A stretch of 64,000 nucleotides of DNA from Elioraea sp. (GCF_022842375.1 NZ_JALHPR010000016.1:1-64000); one strand, 5' to 3'. Positions 1-9,606 are shown, counted from the stretch's first letter. The notes: generated from the sequence alone by a model not told the origin. Numbers and translations are program-made.

Positions 1-306
1 GCCGCCGCGCGCGAGGCTGCGCGCCCGTGCCGTGGCGAAGGCCGCATCCGAGACCGCTCCTGCCTTGGCGAGCCGTGCGACCACGCGCGCGACGGCGGCG
101 CGACCGGCGGCGACCGCCTCTGCCGCCTCGTCGTCCACCAGGTCAGCGGCACGGGCCCAGCGCGTCACGCGGTTGGTGAGCACCCGCGCGAGGCCCGCCT
201 CGGTCGTGGCGTAGCGCGCGAGATGCGCGAGTGCTGCCTCGTGCAGCGTGGCTTCGGTGGGGCGTGCGGGGAGACGCCCATGTCTGTTCTGGCTGCGCGG
301 GGGCAT
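1..306 (-). CDS. recX: Regulatory protein RecX, C-terminus cut by window edge
   Basis: Reading the minus strand from an ATG at 306 gives 102 codons with no stop before the window edge. The translation has the RecX pattern: an ALAHLARYATTEAGLARVL helix, then RVTRWAR, then VVARLAKAGAVSDAAFATA and a closing RARSLARGG. RecX proteins consist of repeated three-helix units and modulate RecA filaments during recombination and SOS repair. The alphaproteobacterial form typically has this 'LERYASS..NLRRVL.RRV' N-terminal repeat, which matches well. The C-terminal repeats lie outside the window, so length and completeness cannot be judged. recA is not visible nearby. Confidence 0.82.
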   Translation of the reverse strand, partial: MPPRSQNRHGRLPARPTEATLHEAALAHLARYATTEAGLARVLTNRVTRWARAADLVDDEAAEAVAAGRAAVARVVARLAKAGAVSDAAFATARARSLARGG

Positions 307-441
307 GGCGGCAGCATGCCAAGGCCGGAATCCCAAGGCCAGCGCCCATGCCCGGCATCGGCGTGGGGCCGCCATGCGTGCAGGAACCTTGGCGGAAGCG
401 GCGGGTTTGGCCTGCAACGCCACACGCGGAGGACACGAGAG

Positions 442-591
442 ATGACTACCGTCGAGATGCTTGCCCTGCTGTTCGCCTTCACCATGGTGGGCGGGATCGC
501 CTTTTTCCTGATTGGCGACACGGGGCTCTGGCGTGTCGTGCCGGGTGCTAGGAAGCCGGGCTCCACCGACTACGACGACAACACGCGCTGA
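442..591 (+). CDS. Small single-pass membrane protein
   Basis: A 49-residue protein starting MTTVEMLALLFAFTMVGG. Residues 4-26 form one hydrophobic segment, and the tail is short, polar and acidic (TDYDDNTR). A GGAGGA-like ribosome site lies about 10 bases before the ATG. Codon use matches the neighbours, with strongly GC third positions. A compact hairpin follows the stop. I do not recognise the family; it could be a small membrane subunit or an orphan microprotein. It lies alone between the divergent recX and argD. Confidence 0.55.
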   Translation: MTTVEMLALLFAFTMVGGIAFFLIGDTGLWRVVPGARKPGSTDYDDNTR

Positions 592-600
592 CGCCACCCT

Positions 601-620
601 GCCCTTCCGTTCGGGAGGGC
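601..620 (+). terminator. Strong hairpin after the small membrane gene
   Basis: GCCCTTCCG and CGGGAGGGC face each other across two bases. The nine pairs include one G-U. The hairpin sits 10 bases past the stop codon of the small gene. No T-run follows, so it may act as an intrinsic terminator of the GC-rich type or simply protect the 3' end. Confidence 0.45.
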
Positions 621-760
621 GGGGAACCGCCTGCATCGCTGCGCCGGGAGCGCTGCAGGGCCGTGCAAGCGGTTCATTTGACTTCGGCCGCACCGCTCTT
701 CACTCTCTCCGCTTCCCCGGAATGGACCGTGGGACCTGAACAAGGACAGAGGACAGAGCC

Positions 761-1969
761 GTGATCGCCGCCCTGATGCCGACCTACAACCGCGCCGACC
801 TAGCCTTCGAGCGGGGCGAGGGTGCGCGTCTGTGGACGGAGGATGGCCGACGATTCCTCGACTTCGGCTCCGGCATCGCGACCTCGAGCCTCGGCCACGC
901 GCACCCGCACCTCGTCGCCGCCATCGCCGAGCAGGCGGGCAAGGTGATGCATGTCTCGAACCTCTACCGGGTTCCGCAGGCTGAACGGCTGGCGGCGCGC
1001 CATGTGGCGGCGTCCTTCGCTGACTCGGTCTTCTTCTGCAACTCGGGCGCCGAGGCGAACGAGGGCATGATCAAGGCGATGCGCAAGACCATGGCCGAGA
1101 CGGGCCGTGGTGAGCGTTTCCGCTTCGTCACCTTCGAGGGCGCCTTCCATGGCCGCACGCTCGCCACCCTCGCAGCCACCGGCAACGCCAAGTACCTCGA
1201 AGGCTTCGGCCCGAAGGTCGACGGATTCGACCAGGTTCCCTTCGGCAACATGAACGCCGTGCGCGACGCGATCGGCCCAGCCACCGCCGGCGTGATCATC
1301 GAGCCGGTGCAGGGCGAGGGCGGGGTTCGCCCCGCCGAACTCCGCTTCCTCCGCGAACTGCGGGCGACGTGCGACGAGTACGGCCTCCTGCTCGGCCTCG
1401 ACGAGGTGCAGATCGGCATGGGGCGTTCGGGCAAGCTCTGGGCGCACCAGTGGGCCGGCATCGAGCCTGACGTGATGTCGTCGGCCAAGGGCATCGCCGG
1501 TGGCTTCCCGCTTGGCGCCATCCTGGCGAAGGAGCATGTGGCGAAGCACCTCAAGCCCGGTACGCACGGCACGACCTATGGCGGCAACCCGCTCGCCTGC
1601 GCGGCCGGCAACGCGGTGCTCGACATCGTTCTCGCCCCCGGCTTCCTCGACGGCGTCGACCGTGTCGCGCGACATCTCTGGCGCGGCCTGCTCGCGCTGG
1701 CGGCGAAGCGGGGCGAGATGGTCGAGGACGTGCGCGGTGCCGGTCTGCTGCTCGGCATCAAGCTGCGCGAGGGTTTCCTCAACGCCGACCTCCAGGCTGC
1801 GGCGGTGGCCGAGGGGCTTCTCACGGTCGCTGCCGGTCAGAACGTTCTCCGCCTCGCTCCGCCGCTCATCATCACCGAGGCAGAGGCTGACGAGGCGATC
1901 GATTGCCTCGACCGGGCGCTGAACCGCCTTCGCGCCGCTGCCGCGGCACCGAAGGCTGCGGCGCAATGA
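761..1969 (+). CDS. argD: Acetylornithine aminotransferase
   Basis: Class III PLP aminotransferase of 402 residues, the usual size. It transfers an amino group from glutamate to N-acetylglutamate semialdehyde in arginine synthesis, and the same enzyme type can serve lysine synthesis. Visible signatures are NSGAEANE near residues 94-101, [12 protein letters not shown] near 177-188, [10 protein letters not shown] at 213-222 and the PLP lysine K243 in [11 protein letters not shown]. The start is GTG, preceded by AGGACAGAGGACAG; an in-frame ATG five codons later is the alternative. It is the first gene of an arg operon. Its stop overlaps the argF start as ATGA, which suggests translational coupling. 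The argD-argF-hslO order is common in alphaproteobacteria. Confidence 0.93.
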   Translation: MIAALMPTYNRADLAFERGEGARLWTEDGRRFLDFGSGIATSSLGHAHPHLVAAIAEQAGKVMHVSNLYRVPQAERLAARHVAASFADSVFFCNSGAEANEGMIKAMRKTMAETGRGERFRFVTFEGAFHGRTLATLAATGNAKYLEGFGPKVDGFDQVPFGNMNAVRDAIGPATAGVIIEPVQGEGGVRPAELRFLRELRATCDEYGLLLGLDEVQIGMGRSGKLWAHQWAGIEPDVMSSAKGIAGGFPLGAILAKEHVAKHLKPGTHGTTYGGNPLACAAGNAVLDIVLAPGFLDGVDRVARHLWRGLLALAAKRGEMVEDVRGAGLLLGIKLREGFLNADLQAAAVAEGLLTVAAGQNVLRLAPPLIITEAEADEAIDCLDRALNRLRAAAAAPKAAAQ

Positions 1970-2994
1970 ACCTGCAGCGCGCGGTCCGGCTCAAGCCGGC
2001 CGCGTCAGGAAAGGGGGAGCCAAAGGGAGAGCCGGCCTCGGCTCCCCCGACCCTGCTGCCGCCGCGCCATTTCCTCGACCTGGCTGACCTGCCTGAAACC
2101 GAGCTCCGCCGCATGCTCACCCTCGCCACGGCCTTCAAGGCGCGGGAGGGGGTTCTCGCCGATCGGCCGTTGGCCGGCCGTACCCTCGCGCTGATCTTCG
2201 AGAAGCCGTCGACGCGCACGCGTGTGAGCTTCGAGGTGGCGATGCGCCGCCTCGGCGGGGATGTGGTGGTGCTGTCGGCGCGCGAGATGCAGCTCGGCCG
2301 CGGCGAGACGGTGGCCGATACCGCGCGCGTGCTGTCGCGCTACGTCGATGCGATCATGCTTCGAACCGATAGCGAATCGAAGCTGCAGGAGCTTGCCTCT
2401 GCCGCGACGGTGCCTGTGATCAACGGGCTGACCGACATGTCGCATCCCTGCCAGCTGATGGCGGATATCATGACGTTCGAGGAACATCGTGGCCCGATCC
2501 GCGGTCGCACCGTGGCCTGGTGTGGCGATGGCAACAACGTCGCGCGGAGCTGGATCCACGCCGCCGCGCGCTTCGGCTTCACCCTCCGCCTCGCCACGCC
2601 CGCTGGACTTCAGCCGCCGCAGGAGGTGCTCGACTGGGCCGCCGCGGAGGGCGCCGCGATCGTGCTGACCGAGAGCCCGGAGGAGGCCGTGGCCGGCGCC
2701 GATGCGGTCGTGACGGATACCTGGGTGTCGATGAACGATGCGCCTGGCACCAACCGCCACAACCTGCTTCGCCCATTCCAGGTGAACGAGGCGCTGATGG
2801 CCAAGGCAGCGCCCGGTGCCGTGTTCCTCCACTGCCTTCCCGCCCATCGCGGCGAGGAGGTGACCGACGGCGTGCTCGACGGCCCGCAGAGCGTGGTGTT
2901 CGACGAGGCCGAGAACCGCATGCATGCCCAGGCCGGCGTGCTGGCCTGGTGCCTTGGCGTCGAGGATGCGGCGCCAGCAACCGCGGCCCGATGA
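1966..2994 (+). CDS. argF: Ornithine carbamoyltransferase
   Basis: 342 residues. It makes citrulline from ornithine and carbamoyl phosphate. The carbamoyl-phosphate motif STRTR is at residues 82-86, SHPCQLMAD at 159-167, and the ornithine-side HCLP at 289-292, so all hallmark residues are present. The conserved fold begins at FLDLADL near residue 36. The first 35 residues are a low-complexity extension (Lys/Pro/Gly/Ala) that most family members lack. The start chosen is the ATG overlapping the argD stop; no other in-frame ATG occurs before residue 50, inside the fold. The stop overlaps the hslO start in the same way. Confidence 0.93.
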   Translation: MNLQRAVRLKPAASGKGEPKGEPASAPPTLLPPRHFLDLADLPETELRRMLTLATAFKAREGVLADRPLAGRTLALIFEKPSTRTRVSFEVAMRRLGGDVVVLSAREMQLGRGETVADTARVLSRYVDAIMLRTDSESKLQELASAATVPVINGLTDMSHPCQLMADIMTFEEHRGPIRGRTVAWCGDGNNVARSWIHAAARFGFTLRLATPAGLQPPQEVLDWAAAEGAAIVLTESPEEAVAGADAVVTDTWVSMNDAPGTNRHNLLRPFQVNEALMAKAAPGAVFLHCLPAHRGEEVTDGVLDGPQSVVFDEAENRMHAQAGVLAWCLGVEDAAPATAAR

Positions 2995-3941
2995 GCCCGC
3001 ACGATATTCCCGATCACGCCGAGAAGCCTGTTCCCGACCTGACCGTTCCGAACGCGGTTCGTCCCTTCTACCTCGAGGGCGCTCCGGCCCGCGGCCAGCT
3101 CGTCCGCCTCGGCCCGCTTGCCGATGCCCTGCTCTCGCGCCACCCGATGCCCGATGCCGTCACCGCCCTGCTCGGCGAGGCGCTGGCGCTGACCGCGGGG
3201 CTGGCCGCTGCGCTGAAGTTCGAGGGCAGCTTCTCGCTCCAGGCACGCGGCGACGGGCCCGTCTCGATGCTGCTGGCCGATTGCACGGCGGCCGGCGCGC
3301 TCCGCGGCTACGCCAAGCTCGATGCCGCCGCTGTTGCCGCGCTCGATGCCAACCCCTCCGCCGCGCGGCTGCTCGGGGCGGGCCATCTTGCCTTCACGGT
3401 CGACCAGGGACCTGACATGGAGCGCTACCAGGGCATCGTGCCGCTTGAGGGCGCGAGCCTGTCGGATCTCACCCACACCTGGTTCCGCACCAGCCAGCAG
3501 GTGGAAGCCGCGGTGAAGCTTGCCGCCGCGCCGACGCCGCAGGGCTGGCGCGCGACGGCGCTCCTGCTCGAGCGCATCGCCTTCGAGGGCGGGGAACAGC
3601 GCTTCGTCGGCTCGCCGGAGGAGGAGGAGGAGGCCTGGCGCACGGCCGTGACGCTCGCCGGCTCCGCCACGGCGGCCGAGATGCTCGACGATGCGCTGGC
3701 CCCGGAGCGGCTGCTGTGGCGGCTGTTCCATGAGCTCGGGCCGAAGGCGCAGGGGGCGAAGCCCGTGTCGTTCGGCTGCCGCTGCACGCGTGAGCGCATC
3801 GGCCTGATCCTCGCCGGCTTCGGCACCGATGACCTCGATCACATGGAGCAGGATGGCGCCATCACCGTCACCTGCGAGTTCTGCAACGTTGACTTCCGCT
3901 TCACCCGCGGCGATGTCGAAGAGGCTGGCGACGCAGCCTGA
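2991..3941 (+). CDS. hslO: Redox-regulated chaperone Hsp33
   Basis: 316-residue Hsp33 family holdase. It is activated in the cytoplasm by oxidation and protects unfolding proteins during oxidative stress. The C-terminal redox switch is visible as C263-x-C265 and C295-x-x-C298, which bind zinc in the reduced state. The N-terminal region around [15 protein letters not shown] matches the family entry strand. An acidic run (EEEEEE region near residues 210-224) precedes the linker. The start is the ATG overlapping the argF stop, so it is coupled to the arginine genes; this linkage is conserved in related bacteria though the functional reason is unclear. Confidence 0.92.
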   Translation: MSPHDIPDHAEKPVPDLTVPNAVRPFYLEGAPARGQLVRLGPLADALLSRHPMPDAVTALLGEALALTAGLAAALKFEGSFSLQARGDGPVSMLLADCTAAGALRGYAKLDAAAVAALDANPSAARLLGAGHLAFTVDQGPDMERYQGIVPLEGASLSDLTHTWFRTSQQVEAAVKLAAAPTPQGWRATALLLERIAFEGGEQRFVGSPEEEEEAWRTAVTLAGSATAAEMLDDALAPERLLWRLFHELGPKAQGAKPVSFGCRCTRERIGLILAGFGTDDLDHMEQDGAITVTCEFCNVDFRFTRGDVEEAGDAA

Positions 3942-3999
3942 GCCCTGTTGCCGCGTTGCCGGTCGACGTGCCGTGCCGAGAACCGTTCCGGGGGGGACC

Positions 4000-4854
4000 A
4001 TGCAGCGACCTGTCACCGCAGCACGCCTCGTTGCAGCCTTCGCGGCTGTCGCGCTGCTCGCCGCCTGCGCCGACGAGGCGCCGCCGCAAAGCTTCACGCC
4101 GCGACCGTTCGACTATTCGCACCTCACCCCGCTGAAGCTCGATGTCGCCCGCGTCGAGGTGGTCGAGGCGTACCGCGCGCCGCGCATGCCACCGAACATG
4201 GACCACCGCGCCCCGATCGAGCCGCGTGTGGCGCTGCTGCAGATGGCACGTGATCGCGTCCAGGCCTGGGGCACCGATGGGGTGGCCACCGTCACGATCA
4301 CCGATGCCGCCCTGGTCGAGGAGAGGCTGGAACGGTCCAGCGGCATCGCGAGCCTGTTCGCCGCCCAGCCGTCGGAGCGCTACACGCTCCGCCTCGCCAT
4401 CACGCTCGACGTGCAGAATGGCGGGGCGCTGCGCGGCGGCGGCATCAACGGCCGTGCCGAGGCGCGCATCAGCCGCACCCGCACGCTGAATGACGATGCG
4501 ACGCTGGCCGACCGCGAGCGTGCGTGGGACGAGATGGTGCGCCAGGCGATGGACGATCCGCGCGGCATGAATGTCGAGTTCGAGTTCCAGGTGCGCCAGG
4601 CGTTGCGCAGCCTGCTGGTGCCCGAGGGCACCATCCGCCCCAACCCCGCTGCCGTCGAGGTGCAGGATCTTGGCGCGCCGGGGTCGCGGCCGGCGCCTGC
4701 CGGGGCGCAGCCCTCGTCAGGCCCGCGCGAGCTCACGCCGTCCGCCCCGTCGCCTGCCCCCGCAAACCCTGCTGCGCCGCCGGCCGGACTTCAGCCGGGC
4801 CCTGGCGGAACGCCGGGCATGGGCACGCTCGGCACCATGCCCGTCCAGCGCTGA
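4000..4854 (+). CDS. Conserved proline-rich lipoprotein
   Basis: 284 residues starting MQRPVTAARLVAAFAA, with the lipobox LLAAC giving a lipidated Cys23. The mature part has a mixed alpha/beta region up to about residue 210 and then a proline- and alanine-rich tail, which looks extracytoplasmic and unstructured. A run of seven G just upstream serves as part of the ribosome site. No enzymatic motif is visible. Such lipoproteins next to hslO and a RidA gene occur in Acetobacteraceae, but their role is unknown to me. Confidence 0.75.
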   Translation: MQRPVTAARLVAAFAAVALLAACADEAPPQSFTPRPFDYSHLTPLKLDVARVEVVEAYRAPRMPPNMDHRAPIEPRVALLQMARDRVQAWGTDGVATVTITDAALVEERLERSSGIASLFAAQPSERYTLRLAITLDVQNGGALRGGGINGRAEARISRTRTLNDDATLADRERAWDEMVRQAMDDPRGMNVEFEFQVRQALRSLLVPEGTIRPNPAAVEVQDLGAPGSRPAPAGAQPSSGPRELTPSAPSPAPANPAAPPAGLQPGPGGTPGMGTLGTMPVQR

Positions 4855-4874
4855 TCCAGAAGGAGAACGTCGCC

Positions 4875-5267
4875 ATGCCGCTTCCCGTGTTCCGCAACCC
4901 GCCATCGGTCCATTCCACAGGGGGCCGCTACAGCCACATCGCCGAGGTGAGCGGGGCTGCGCGCTGGGTCCACCTCGCCGGTCAGGTCGGCAAGCGGCCT
5001 GACGAGACAATCCCCACCACGACGGGCGAGCAGGTGGAGGCTGCCTTCGCCAACATCCTGGCGCTGTTGGCCGAGCTGGGCATGGGGAAGGCCAACATCG
5101 TGAAGATGGTGACCTATCTCGTTGATGCGGCTGACATACCTGCCTATCGCGAGGCGCGGCTGAAGATGATGGGGTCTGACAACGCCCCCGCGACGACGCT
5201 GCTGGTCATCGCCGGCCTCGCCACGCCCGAGTACAAGGTCGAGATCGAGGTGATCGCCTGCGAGTAG
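4875..5267 (+). CDS. RidA family protein
   Basis: 130-residue YjgF/YER057c/UK114 domain, cytoplasmic with no signal peptide. Family members hydrolyse reactive enamine/imine intermediates released by PLP enzymes. Typical segments are WVHLAGQVG, VEAAFANILALLAELGM and VKMVTYLVD. The catalytic arginine of canonical RidA (in a 'P.R..V.V..L' motif) is not conserved: the matching stretch reads APATTLLVIAGLA. This is therefore one of the Rid subfamilies with a different or unknown activity. It has a strong AGAAGGAG ribosome site and sits 20 bases after the lipoprotein stop. Confidence 0.85.
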   Translation: MPLPVFRNPPSVHSTGGRYSHIAEVSGAARWVHLAGQVGKRPDETIPTTTGEQVEAAFANILALLAELGMGKANIVKMVTYLVDAADIPAYREARLKMMGSDNAPATTLLVIAGLATPEYKVEIEVIACE

Positions 5268-5292
5268 GCTGGGGCAGCGTGGCGGCGATCGT

Positions 5293-5346
5293 GAACCGCC
5301 GGTTTCTTGCAGCCGCCCCGTTCCTTGAAACCGCCCCGTTCCTTGA
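5293..5346 (+). repeat. 18-bp tandem repeat upstream of rpe
   Basis: Two 18-base units (5311-5328 and 5329-5346) with core CCGCCCCGTTCCTTGA are identical except for one base. A third, degenerate copy (ACCGCCGGTTTCTTG) lies just before. The array fills the gap between the ridA-like gene and rpe, about 30 bases before the rpe start. GGCGG/CCGCC arms at 5281-5300 could also form a weak hairpin ending the upstream gene. Confidence 0.7.
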
Positions 5347-5377
5347 TGCATGGGGCCCCTGCCGCTAGAACCTCGCG

Positions 5378-6052
5378 ATGGAAGAGCCTCCGGTCCGAAT
5401 CGCACCCTCCCTCCTCGCCGCCGATTTCGCGCGGCTGGCCGAGGAGGTGCGCGCGGTCGAGGCCGCCGGCGCCGACTGGCTGCACCTCGACGTGATGGAC
5501 GGGCACTTCGTCCCCAACATCACCTTCGGGCCGGCTCTCGTGAAGGCGATCAAGCGGGTGGCGACGAAGCCGCTCGACGTCCACCTCATGATCGCCCCCG
5601 CCGATCCGTTCCTTGCCGCCTTCGCAGAAGCCGGAGCGGATGTCATCACCGTCCACCCCGAAGCCTCGCCGCACCTGCACCGCACCCTGCAGGCAATCCG
5701 GGCGCTCGGCTGCAAGGCGGGGGTGGCGCTGAACCCTGCGACGCCGATCTCGACCGTGAAATGGGTTCTCGACAGCGCCGACCTGATCCTGGCGATGACG
5801 GTGAACCCAGGCTTCGGCGGCCAGGCCTTCATCGACAACCAGCTTGGCAAGATCGCTGCCCTCCGCCGGCTGATCGACAGCACCGGACGCGCCATCCACC
5901 TCCAGGTCGATGGTGGGGTGACGGCCACGACGGCGCCGCGCGTGCGCGAGGCTGGGGCCGACGTGCTGGTCGCCGGCACGGCCGTGTTCGCAGCACCTGA
6001 CTACGCCGCCGCGATCGCCGCGCTCAAGGCGCCATTGACCGTGGTCGCCTGA
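5378..6052 (+). CDS. rpe: Ribulose-phosphate 3-epimerase
   Basis: 224-residue TIM-barrel enzyme interconverting ribulose 5-phosphate and xylulose 5-phosphate in the pentose phosphate pathway. The family signatures are all present: [13 protein letters not shown] near the start, [17 protein letters not shown] with the catalytic aspartate and metal ligands, [17 protein letters not shown] and LQVDGGV near the C-terminus. The length is normal. The heparinase-like gene follows 10 bases later, so the two are probably cotranscribed; an rpe-heparinase-purH order is seen in related Rhodospirillales. Confidence 0.95.
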   Translation: MEEPPVRIAPSLLAADFARLAEEVRAVEAAGADWLHLDVMDGHFVPNITFGPALVKAIKRVATKPLDVHLMIAPADPFLAAFAEAGADVITVHPEASPHLHRTLQAIRALGCKAGVALNPATPISTVKWVLDSADLILAMTVNPGFGGQAFIDNQLGKIAALRRLIDSTGRAIHLQVDGGVTATTAPRVREAGADVLVAGTAVFAAPDYAAAIAALKAPLTVVA

Positions 6053-6062
6053 TGGGGGGCGC

Positions 6063-7697
6063 GTGATGACGGGCCCCGACAGCCTCGACCCGCGCAACTG
6101 GCTCCGGGCCGCCTCGCGCCTGTTCGGCCGGCTGCCGCAGATGCCGGTCCGCATGGGCAAGCTGCCCGACGCGCCTGCCATTCCGGTGCGTGACCCCTGG
6201 GTCGGCGACCCGCAGGCCGGCGCGCGCATCCTGAAGGGCGAATACGCCGTCGAAGGCACCGCCCGGCCGCTCGATGCCGCGCAGTGGGGCGGCGAGGGCG
6301 CTGCCGTCTGGGCAGCGTCGGCGCATGGGTTCCTCTGGCTGCGTGAGCTTCGCGCCGTCGGCTCCGATGCCGCACGGATGAAGGCCCGCGCGCTCGCCTC
6401 GGCCTGGATCGCGGGGGCTGGGCGGAATGCGCCGGGGGCTGTGGCCGTCACAGGACGTGCCGATGTCCTGGGCAATCGCGTTTCGCAGCTCCTGTCGCAC
6501 TGGGACTTCCTCGCCGAGAGCGCCGACGACGCGTTCCGTGCGGCGGTGATGGCGCAGGTGGTGGAGGATGCGCGCGCACTCGCCGCCGCCCTGCCGGCCG
6601 AGCAGATGGACGCGCGCGCCTTCGCCGCCCTGCGCGGCCTCGCTGTGGCCGGTGTCGCGCTGCCTGGGGCGGAGGCCTATCTCGCCCGCGCGATGCGTTT
6701 CCTCGACCAGGAGATCGCCCGCCAGGTGCTGCCCGATGGCGGGCATGTCGAGCGGAGCCCCGCCGCGCTGCTCGCCGTGCTGCAGGACCTGCTGGAGATT
6801 CGCGGCCTCCTCGGCGCGGTGCGACAGGAAGCGCCGGAGACGCTCGCTGCCGCGATCGATCGCATCGCACCCGCGCTCGCGGCGCTCAGGCATGGCGATG
6901 GCGGGCCTGCGCTGTTCAACGGCGCGCGCGATGAGCTGATGGCCCCGCTGACCGCTGCCTTTGCGCAGGCCGCCTCGCGTGCCCGCGCGGCACAGCGCCT
7001 GCCGGAGATGGGCTTCCAGCGCCTTGCCGCTGGCCGCACCGTGCTGGTGATCGACACCGGCGCTCCGGCCGGGAAGGGGCTCGACCGGCTGGCGCATGCC
7101 GGCACGCTGGCCTTCGAGATGTCGATCGGGCGCGACAGGCTGATCGTCAATTGCGGCGCGGCACCGGCGGCGACGGCGACCTGGCGCGATGCGCTGCGCG
7201 CGACGGCCGCGCACTCGACGCTCGTGATCGCCGACGTCAACTCGTCCGAGCTGAAGGGAGACGGGCTTGGCCGACGGCCCGAGCAGGTGTCGGTGCAGCG
7301 CCACGAGGCGAACGGCGCGCACTGGCTGGACGCCAGCCACGATGGCTGGAAGAAGCCCTTCGGCGCGATCCACCGCCGACGCCTCTATCTCGGCGAAAGC
7401 GGCGAGGATGTGCGCGGCGAGGACAGCATCGAGGCAGCGACGCCGCAGCCCTACGCCATCCGTTTCCACCTCCACCCCACGGTCGATGCGAGCCTGCAGC
7501 AGGATGGCTCGGGCGTGCTGCTGCGCACGCCATCGGGCATCGGCTTTGTCCTGCGTGCGGAAGGAGCCAAGCTCGCGCTCGAGGAGAGCATCTATGCCGG
7601 TGGGGCAGAGCCGCGGCGGAGCGAGCAGGTGGTTCTCTCCGGCACGCCCGATGACGGGCCCTGCCTCGTGAAATGGGCCATCAGCAAGCTCGGGTGA
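6063..7697 (+). CDS. Heparinase II/III family protein
   Basis: 544 residues. The N-terminal half is alpha-helical (alpha/alpha toroid type). The C-terminal half is beta-rich and matches the heparinase II/III-like domain, including the GASQ-like segment HWLDASHDGWKKPFG and the IHRRRLYL motif. Relatives include polysaccharide lyases, but many members of this lineage-specific group are uncharacterised and found beside purH. No signal peptide is evident, which is odd for a lyase and argues for a cytoplasmic role or unusual export. GTG 6063 or ATG 6066 may be the start. asnB and a glycosyltransferase follow, suggesting surface polysaccharide metabolism. Confidence 0.8.
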   Translation: MMTGPDSLDPRNWLRAASRLFGRLPQMPVRMGKLPDAPAIPVRDPWVGDPQAGARILKGEYAVEGTARPLDAAQWGGEGAAVWAASAHGFLWLRELRAVGSDAARMKARALASAWIAGAGRNAPGAVAVTGRADVLGNRVSQLLSHWDFLAESADDAFRAAVMAQVVEDARALAAALPAEQMDARAFAALRGLAVAGVALPGAEAYLARAMRFLDQEIARQVLPDGGHVERSPAALLAVLQDLLEIRGLLGAVRQEAPETLAAAIDRIAPALAALRHGDGGPALFNGARDELMAPLTAAFAQAASRARAAQRLPEMGFQRLAAGRTVLVIDTGAPAGKGLDRLAHAGTLAFEMSIGRDRLIVNCGAAPAATATWRDALRATAAHSTLVIADVNSSELKGDGLGRRPEQVSVQRHEANGAHWLDASHDGWKKPFGAIHRRRLYLGESGEDVRGEDSIEAATPQPYAIRFHLHPTVDASLQQDGSGVLLRTPSGIGFVLRAEGAKLALEESIYAGGAEPRRSEQVVLSGTPDDGPCLVKWAISKLG

Positions 7698-7713
7698 GCA
7701 CGGAGAGCGGCCG

Positions 7714-9606
7714 ATGTGCGGCATCGCGGGGCTGTTCCTGCGCCGGGCGGAGGACCATGCCGCGCTGATTGCCCGCGCCCTCGCGATGGGTGACGCGATC
7801 GCCCATCGCGGGCCCGATGGCGATGGCCAGTGGGCCGAGGCCGAGGCGGGGCTGGCGCTCGCGCACAGGCGGCTGGCGATCATCGATCTCTCGCCAGGTG
7901 GGGCGCAGCCGATGCACTCGGCCTGCGGCCGCTACGTCATCAGCTACAACGGCGAGCTCTACAACTACATCGCACTCCGCAACGAGCTCGTGGCCGAGGG
8001 CGTGGTGGTGGAAAGTGCCTCCGACACGGCGGTGCTGCTTGCCGCCATCGCGACATGGGGTCTTGCGCGAACGCTGCCGAAGCTGGACGCGATGTTCGCC
8101 TTCGCGCTGTGGGACAGGCGCGAGCGGGCGCTCACGCTCGTGCGCGACCATGCCGGCATCAAGCCGCTGGCCTGGGCCGCGACGCCCGAGGGCGTGTTTT
8201 TCGGCTCTGAGCTCCGCGCGCTCGCGGCTGGCGGGGTTCGCGCCGGTATCGATGGTGGCGCGGTCGCCGCCTATCTCCGCCTTGGCTGCGTGCCTGCGCC
8301 GATGACGGTGTTCGAGGGTGTGCGCAAGCTGCCGCCGGGTGGATACGTGACGTTCGGCATGGACGGAACGGTCACGGAACGGCGCTGGTTCGACATTGGT
8401 GCCCTTGCCCGCGATGCCGGGCCGCTCGCGATCGATGGTACCGAAGCGGCATCGCGCGTCGATGCGCTGCTGGAACAGAGCGTGCGTGCGCAGCTCGTCG
8501 CCGATGTCGGCGTCGGCGCGTTCCTCTCGGGTGGAGTGGACAGTTCCTCCGTCGTCGCCGCGATGGCGCGCGCCGCACCGGGCAAGGCGCATGCCTTCAC
8601 CATCGGCTTCGACGATGCGGCGTACGACGAAAGTGCGGAGGCCGCCGCGATCGCGGCCCGGCTGGGCGTTCGCCACACCATCCTGCGCGCGACCGGCGCC
8701 GAGGCCGTGGCCCTCGCGCCTGAGCTGCCCGCCCTCTACGACGAGCCTTTCGCCGACAGCTCCGCCCTGCCGACGCTGCTGCTGTCGCGCCTGACGCGCG
8801 GGCACGTGACGGTCGCGCTGTCGGGCGATGGCGGGGATGAACTGTTCGGCGGCTATCGGCGCCACCGCCTTGCCGCCGGCCTCTGGCAGCGCGCCGCGCG
8901 CATCCCCTTCCGCCGCACGCTTGCCGGTGCCATCGGTGCGGTGCCGCCGCGTGCGTGGGACGCAGCCCTTGGCTGGCTTCCCGGTGCGCCGCGCCGGCCG
9001 GGCGAGACGTTGCACAAGACCGCAGCCGTGCTGGCTTCGCGCGACCTCGATGCGGCCTATGCACGGCTCGTCTCGTCGTGGGACGAGGGCGAGACGATCG
9101 CCACGCATGCGGCCCCGCCCGACCTTCCGCTTGCCCTGCCCTCCGAGCCGCTCGCACGGATGCGCGCGCGCGATGCCGCCACCTACATGCATGACGACGT
9201 GTTGACCAAGGTCGATCGCGCCTCGATGTCTGTGGCGCTCGAGGTGCGGGTGCCGATGCTGTCGCCGGCGATGATCGCGCTCGCCTTCTCGCTGCCCGCA
9301 CCACTGCTGGTACGCGCCGATGGCGGCAAGGCGGTGCTGCGTGACGCGCTTGCCCGCCACATCCCGCGCCCGCTGTTCGAGCGCGAGAAGACCGGCTTCA
9401 GCTTCCCCGTCGGCGCCTGGCTGCGCGGCCCGCTGCGCGGCTGGGCCGGTGACCTGATCGGCTCGCGCGCGCTCGCGCAATCGGGGCTGGTCGATACCGC
9501 AACGATCCGCGCGGCGTGGGATGAGCACCAGGCAGCGCGGCGTGATCGTGCGCCCGCGCTCTGGACCATCGCGATGCTCGCCGGCTGGCTCGAGGAGCGC
9601 AGATGA
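7714..9606 (+). CDS. asnB: Asparagine synthase (glutamine-hydrolysing) type
   Basis: 630 residues, the usual AsnB length. The N-terminal glutaminase domain begins MCGIAGLF with the nucleophile Cys2. The C-terminal synthetase domain carries the pyrophosphate loop SGGVDSS near residue 272 and SGDGGDELFGGYRRH. It forms asparagine or, in some paralogues, amidates sugars or acids in polysaccharide or secondary pathways. The strict coupling to a glycosyltransferase (ATGA overlap) and the upstream heparinase-like gene favour a surface-glycan role, although ordinary asparagine synthesis cannot be excluded. Confidence 0.88.
   Translation: MCGIAGLFLRRAEDHAALIARALAMGDAIAHRGPDGDGQWAEAEAGLALAHRRLAIIDLSPGGAQPMHSACGRYVISYNGELYNYIALRNELVAEGVVVESASDTAVLLAAIATWGLARTLPKLDAMFAFALWDRRERALTLVRDHAGIKPLAWAATPEGVFFGSELRALAAGGVRAGIDGGAVAAYLRLGCVPAPMTVFEGVRKLPPGGYVTFGMDGTVTERRWFDIGALARDAGPLAIDGTEAASRVDALLEQSVRAQLVADVGVGAFLSGGVDSSSVVAAMARAAPGKAHAFTIGFDDAAYDESAEAAAIAARLGVRHTILRATGAEAVALAPELPALYDEPFADSSALPTLLLSRLTRGHVTVALSGDGGDELFGGYRRHRLAAGLWQRAARIPFRRTLAGAIGAVPPRAWDAALGWLPGAPRRPGETLHKTAAVLASRDLDAAYARLVSSWDEGETIATHAAPPDLPLALPSEPLARMRARDAATYMHDDVLTKVDRASMSVALEVRVPMLSPAMIALAFSLPAPLLVRADGGKAVLRDALARHIPRPLFEREKTGFSFPVGAWLRGPLRGWAGDLIGSRALAQSGLVDTATIRAAWDEHQAARRDRAPALWTIAMLAGWLEERR

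Noticed and set aside
2610-4097. Long minus-strand ORF opposite argF and hslO
   Set aside because: It is a shadow of high-GC coding DNA: the translation is His/Arg/Gly-rich without domains, while the plus strand carries clear argF and hslO.
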